Assembly: GCA_029213105.1 (NCBI GenBank)
Contig: JARGNS010000113.1
Span: forward strand, 1-9,304
Direction: 5' to 3'
Source: Planctomycetota bacterium
Lineage (GTDB): Bacteria; Planctomycetota; PLA2; JAEUHO01
Length of the DNA: 9,304 nucleotides
Part shown: in pieces, positions 6,352 to 9,304 of the stretch
How the letters are laid out: the number at the start of each line of letters is the position of its first letter
Numbering within the stretch: position 1 is the stretch's first letter
The notes under the pieces: generated by a model
Databases searched by the model: none
What the model was told of the DNA's origin: nothing
What the model saw: only the letters and a program-made list of their open reading frames with translations
Program-made: the position numbers and the translations under genes

Positions 6352-8495
6352 GCGACGACGCACGCCTGCAGAAGCTGGCGGCCATCAAGGCCGCCGGCGT
6401 CCTGCCCTATGCCGAGCGCTACGAGCGCAGCCACACCCTGGCCAAGGCACGCGAGGCCGCCGCCAACCAGACCGGTGATGACGCCGGCTCGGGCGTGGCC
6501 GTACGTGTCGCGGGCCGCGTGATGACGCGCCGCATGTTCGGCAAGCTCCTCTTCGTCCACCTGCAGGATGGCTCCGGCCGCTGCCAGGTGGTCCTCGATG
6601 CCAACGAGATCGGCGACGAGCCCCTCGAGCGCTTCCAGGCGTGGGTGGACCTCGGCGACCACATCGGCGTCGAGGGCACGACGGCGCGCACGAAGAAGGG
6701 CGAGCCGTCGGTCTGGGCCGCGGAGTGGACGTTCCTCAGCAAGTCCCTGCGCCCCCTGCCCGAGAAGTGGAAGGGGCTGGCCGACATCGAGGCCAAGCAG
6801 CGCGAGCGCTACCTCGATCTCGTGAGCAACCCGGAGACGCGCGAGCGCTTCCGGTTCCGCACGCGCTTCGTGCGTGCCATGCGGCGCTACCTCGACGACC
6901 ACGACTTCGAGGAAGTCGACACGCCCATCCTGCAGACGAAGGTGACCGGCGCGCTGGCCAAGCCCTTCATCACGCATCACAACGCCATGGACATGCAGTG
7001 CGTCCTGCGCATCGCCCCGGAGACGTGGCTGAAGCAGTGCGTGGCGGGGGGCATGGACCGCGTCTACGAGGTCGCTCGTTGCTTCCGCAACGAGGGCATG
7101 AGCCCCGCGCATCTGCAGGACTTCTCCATGGTGGAGTGGTACGCGGCCTACTGGAACTACCGCGACAACATGGACTTCACCGAGGGGCTCATCCTGCACC
7201 TCGTGGACACCCTGCTTGGGACGCGCCAGGTCGAGGTCGGCGGCACGACGATCGACTTCGAGCCGCCGTGGCCGCGCATCTCGATGCGTGAGTTGATCCT
7301 GCGTGACTCCGGCATCGACTACGCGGAACTCCCGGATGCCGACGCCGTCCGCGCTGCGATTGCCGCCAAGGGCATCCAGCTCGAGGCCGAGGGCATCGCG
7401 ACGATGAGTCGCGGCAACCTCATCGATCAGCTCTACAAGAAGGTCAGTCGCCCCGCCCTGGTGAACCCCACCTTCGTGACCGATCACCCGATCGATCTCT
7501 CGCCGCTCGCGCGCATGAACGACGACGACCCGACGCGCGTCGCTCGCTACCAGCTCGTGGCCAACGGGTGGGAGCTCATCAACGCGTACTCCGAGCTGGT
7601 CGACCCGCTCGACCAGCGCGCGCGCTTCGAGCAGCAGATGGACGCCCGCGCCGCTGGCGACGACGAGACCCTGCCGCTCGACGAGGACTACCTGCGCTGC
7701 ATGGAGCACGGGATGCCGCCCATGTCCGGTTGGGGCATGGGGGTGGAGCGCTTCGTGGCCCTGCTCATGGGGCAGGACAACCTGCGCGAGGTCACCCTCT
7801 TCCCGCTGCTCAAGCCGCTGGAGAAGGTGGAGGAGGCCGCCTCCAGCGACGCCGCGCCGCAGGCCGACGCGGGGGACGAGACGATGAGCGCCGAGCATCG
7901 TGCGCTCCTCGGCGAGCCCGCCGACGACCTCGAGGATGCGGGCATCAGCCTCGAGCGCGCCACGGCCCTGCTCGACGAGTGGGTCACGACGCCGAGCCTG
8001 CGCCGCCAGATGGAGCAGTCCGCGGTCGTCATGGCGGCCATGGCGAACCGACTGGGCAAGAACGTCGAAGCCTGGCGGGTCCTCGGCCTGCTGCACAACC
8101 TCGACTTCGACAAGGCCCAGGAGCCGGAGCGTCACTGCCTCGTGGCCGCCGAGGTCTTGCGCGAGGAAGGCATGGCACCCGCCGGCATCCACGCGATCGC
8201 GGCCCACAACGACAAGGGGCTCGTGGCGACCGGCATCCGCTGCATCTCCGTGATGGACCACGCGGTCTCCGCGGCGGAAGCCGTCGTGGGCCTCATCCAT
8301 GCCTCGTGCCAGGTCCTGCCGTCCAAGGACGTGAAGGACCTCAAGCTGAAGAGCCTCAAGAAGCGCTTCAAGAAGGCCGGCTTCGCCGTCAACGTGGAGC
8401 GCGACCTGATCGCGCGCTGCGCAGGCGCGGGCATCGAACTCGACGACTTCCTCGCGCTCGCCGTCGAGGCATTGCAGGCAGAGGGCCAGACATGA
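6348..8495 (+). CDS. lysS: Class II lysyl-tRNA synthetase fused to a C-terminal HD-superfamily domain
   Basis: The 715-residue protein charges tRNA-Lys with lysine using ATP. Residues about 50-135 form the anticodon-binding OB fold (VAGRVMTRRMFGK, then FVHLQDGSGR). Residues about 150-492 are the class II catalytic core: PFITHHN (206-212) and LRIAPE (220-225), motif 2 FRNEG with Arg247, lysine-pocket residues in WELINAYSEL (Glu409, Asn412, Glu416), and motif 3 GWGMGVER with Arg468. The motif 2 loop reads HLQDF where E. coli has HNPEF, so it belongs to a divergent subfamily. Typical bacterial LysRS ends near residue 500. Here an Ala/Asp-rich linker (about 493-512) leads to about 200 extra residues that resemble free-standing HD-superfamily hydrolases: LLHNLDFD, AIAAHN, then LKLKSLKKRFKKAGFAVNV. 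Several HD metal-ligand positions are changed (Gln554, Asn584, Glu644), so this domain may be a non-catalytic binding module. The ATG overlaps the map stop (ATGA) and the stop overlaps the next ATG. Aminoacylation is confidently assigned; the role of the HD domain is unknown. Confidence 0.95.
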   Translation: MSDDARLQKLAAIKAAGVLPYAERYERSHTLAKAREAAANQTGDDAGSGVAVRVAGRVMTRRMFGKLLFVHLQDGSGRCQVVLDANEIGDEPLERFQAWVDLGDHIGVEGTTARTKKGEPSVWAAEWTFLSKSLRPLPEKWKGLADIEAKQRERYLDLVSNPETRERFRFRTRFVRAMRRYLDDHDFEEVDTPILQTKVTGALAKPFITHHNAMDMQCVLRIAPETWLKQCVAGGMDRVYEVARCFRNEGMSPAHLQDFSMVEWYAAYWNYRDNMDFTEGLILHLVDTLLGTRQVEVGGTTIDFEPPWPRISMRELILRDSGIDYAELPDADAVRAAIAAKGIQLEAEGIATMSRGNLIDQLYKKVSRPALVNPTFVTDHPIDLSPLARMNDDDPTRVARYQLVANGWELINAYSELVDPLDQRARFEQQMDARAAGDDETLPLDEDYLRCMEHGMPPMSGWGMGVERFVALLMGQDNLREVTLFPLLKPLEKVEEAASSDAAPQADAGDETMSAEHRALLGEPADDLEDAGISLERATALLDEWVTTPSLRRQMEQSAVVMAAMANRLGKNVEAWRVLGLLHNLDFDKAQEPERHCLVAAEVLREEGMAPAGIHAIAAHNDKGLVATGIRCISVMDHAVSAAEAVVGLIHASCQVLPSKDVKDLKLKSLKKRFKKAGFAVNVERDLIARCAGAGIELDDFLALAVEALQAEGQT
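7871..7886 (+). promoter_or_regulatory. Possible internal ribosome binding site and ATG before the HD domain of lysS
   Basis: Within the LysRS-HD linker, GGGGGA (7871-7876) lies seven bases before an in-frame ATG (7884-7886, Met513). Initiation here would give a 203-residue stand-alone HD protein, close to the usual size of the free family. It may be a relic of a once-separate gene, a functional internal start, or chance in a G-rich linker. The purine run is only a partial Shine-Dalgarno match. Confidence 0.25.
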
Positions 8496-9199
8496 GCACC
8501 GGACGCACCGTAGGCCAGGACACCGTGCTGCGGATCCTGGGGGGCACGGCGGACGACTACGACCGCATCGTGGATGAGTCCACGGGCAAGCTCGACCATC
8601 GCTGGAAGCAGTGGATGCTCGAGCGCATGGAGGCGCCGCGCGAGGTCCTCGACCTCGCGAGCGGCACGGGCATCCTCTCGTTCCTGATCCTGGATCGCTT
8701 CCCGGACTGCCACCTCACCGGTGTCGATCTCCAGGCCGACTACCAGGCCGTGGCGCGGGGGCGCTCCGAGCAGCGCGGCCTGACCGAGCGCACCACCTGG
8801 GTCCACAGCCCCGTAGAGGATGCGGAGCTACCCGACGGGCACTACGACCTCGTCACGTCGTGCTACGTGCCGAAGTACGCCGATCGTCCCGTACTCGCCG
8901 CGAACCTCTGGCGCTGGTGTGCGCCGGGGGCGCATGTGCTCCTGCACGACTTCACGCATCCCCAGGATCCGCGCATCGAGCGCTACCTGAAGAAGCAGTA
9001 CGACCTGTGGCTCGCGAAGGTGCAGCGCGACCATCCGCACTGGGTGCACTGCTTCGAGGATCTGTACGACATCGTCAAGGACAGTCCCTGGGCGACGGAC
9101 TTCGGCCCGCTGCTCGAGGCGCAGGGCTTCGTCGACGTGCAGCTGCACTCGCTGAACAACGGCCTCGCGGCCGTGCTCGAGGCGCGCAAGCCCTCGTAG
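8492..9199 (+). CDS. Class I SAM-dependent methyltransferase, UbiE/MenG-like, substrate unknown
   Basis: The 235-residue cytoplasmic protein has a Rossmann-type methyltransferase fold. Motif I is VLDLASGTGILSF (52-64, with Asp54, Gly58 and Gly60 at the SAM site). Asp79 in LTGVDL ends strand 2 and should bind the SAM ribose. VEDAELPDGHYDLVTS (108-123) covers motifs II/III, and the pre-strand 5 segment is WRWCAPGAHVLLHDF (140-154). The N-terminal pattern ADDYDRIVD...HRWKQWML resembles the YDx(L/V)...WR entry of UbiE/MenG quinone methyltransferases, but the protein is shorter at its C-terminal signature and the substrate cannot be named. The frame is open further upstream inside lysS. The ATG at 8492 is chosen because GAGGG (8481-8485) sits six bases before it, it overlaps the lysS TGA as ATGA, and the family fold starts just after it. 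Linkage to map and lysS hints at a translation-related or housekeeping substrate, but that is weak evidence. Confidence 0.88.
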   Translation: MSTGRTVGQDTVLRILGGTADDYDRIVDESTGKLDHRWKQWMLERMEAPREVLDLASGTGILSFLILDRFPDCHLTGVDLQADYQAVARGRSEQRGLTERTTWVHSPVEDAELPDGHYDLVTSCYVPKYADRPVLAANLWRWCAPGAHVLLHDFTHPQDPRIERYLKKQYDLWLAKVQRDHPHWVHCFEDLYDIVKDSPWATDFGPLLEAQGFVDVQLHSLNNGLAAVLEARKPS

Positions 9200-9203
9200 C
9201 TCG

Positions 9204-9304
9204 CGGGCGGACACACGCCGGCGCAGCGCCGGCTGGACCGCCCCTACGGGGCACGCCTACCTGCACGCTGCGCCGGCTCGCGTGCGCGGCTCGGGCGGAC
9301 ACAC
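9204..9304 (+). repeat. 13-bp direct repeat flanking a nested inverted-repeat element
   Basis: CGGGCGGACACAC occurs at 9204-9216 and again at 9292-9304, with starts 88 bases apart. The second copy reaches the window edge, so it may extend further. Between the copies lies a compact palindromic element (next entry). The arrangement could be the first unit of a tandem intergenic repeat or a small palindromic repeat with flanking duplications; one and a bit units are not enough to decide. Confidence 0.5.
9217..9277 (+). terminator. 12-bp inverted repeat with nested hairpins after the map-lysS-methyltransferase genes
   Basis: GCCGGCGCAGCG (9217-9228) is the exact reverse complement of CGCTGCGCCGGC (9266-9277). 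Between them GCCCC (9240-9244) pairs with GGGGC (9248-9252) around TAC. An alternative local fold pairs GCCGGCG (9217-9223) with CGCCGGC (9227-9233). The element begins 17 bases after the TAG, where a terminator would be expected, but no T-run follows. It could equally be a REP-like intergenic palindrome that also stabilises the mRNA 3' end. Confidence 0.4.

Noticed and set aside
6216..8300. 694-residue open frame on the minus strand opposite lysS
   Set aside because: It is a mirror of the lysS codon pattern in high-GC DNA. The translation is low-complexity (His, Val, Arg, Gly, Leu), has no recognisable motif, and lies entirely over well-supported map and lysS sequence.
7568..8491. Upstream extension of the methyltransferase frame
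   Set aside because: The extension runs through lysS in another frame and is Arg/Ala/Gly-rich shadow sequence. The methyltransferase fold and a good binding site begin at the ATG at 8492.
1..9304. CRISPR arrays, tRNA or rRNA genes, insertion sequences, phage genes
   Set aside because: Reading both strands I found no regularly spaced exact repeats, no cloverleaf or rRNA-like stretch, and no transposase, integrase or phage structural motifs.

Overview
The window is high-GC DNA with long genes, all on the + strand, and conventional bacterial translation signals. Codon use looks uniform, with G or C at most third positions. The genes point to a Gram-negative-type bacterium: there is a Sec-type signal peptide on a giant protein, a type I methionine aminopeptidase and a class II lysyl-tRNA synthetase. 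The lineage cannot be fixed from sequence alone. The giant MORN-repeat protein and the unusual synthetase would fit a high-GC environmental lineage such as Planctomycetota or a neighbouring uncultured phylum, but this is a guess.

Layout: (1) Bases 1-288 are the 3' end of an unrecognised gene. (2) Bases 306-5216 encode a 1636-residue predicted secreted or periplasmic protein of no recognised overall family. It has a signal peptide, a region with a nucleotidyltransferase-like motif, a hydrophobic segment, a beta-rich region, and about 440 C-terminal residues of MORN-type (YwqK-like) repeats. (3) Bases 5217-5523 form a 307-base non-coding gap with a strong GC hairpin and further inverted repeats, probably the end of the upstream transcript. 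(4) Bases 5524-9199 hold three tightly packed genes: map (methionine aminopeptidase), lysS fused to a C-terminal HD-superfamily domain, and a small SAM-dependent methyltransferase. Both junctions are 4-base ATGA overlaps, so the three are almost certainly co-transcribed and translationally coupled. (5) Bases 9200-9304 contain a 12-bp inverted repeat with nested hairpins, flanked by a 13-bp direct repeat whose second copy runs off the window.

Two items deserve most attention. The first is the lysyl-tRNA synthetase-HD fusion: the appended domain aligns well with free-standing HD hydrolases but has lost several metal-ligand residues, and it is preceded by an in-frame ATG with a possible ribosome binding site. 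The second is the giant exported MORN-repeat protein with its possible nucleotidyltransferase-like N-terminal region. The map-lysS-methyltransferase cluster joins N-terminal methionine removal and lysine-tRNA charging with a methyltransferase whose substrate is unknown.
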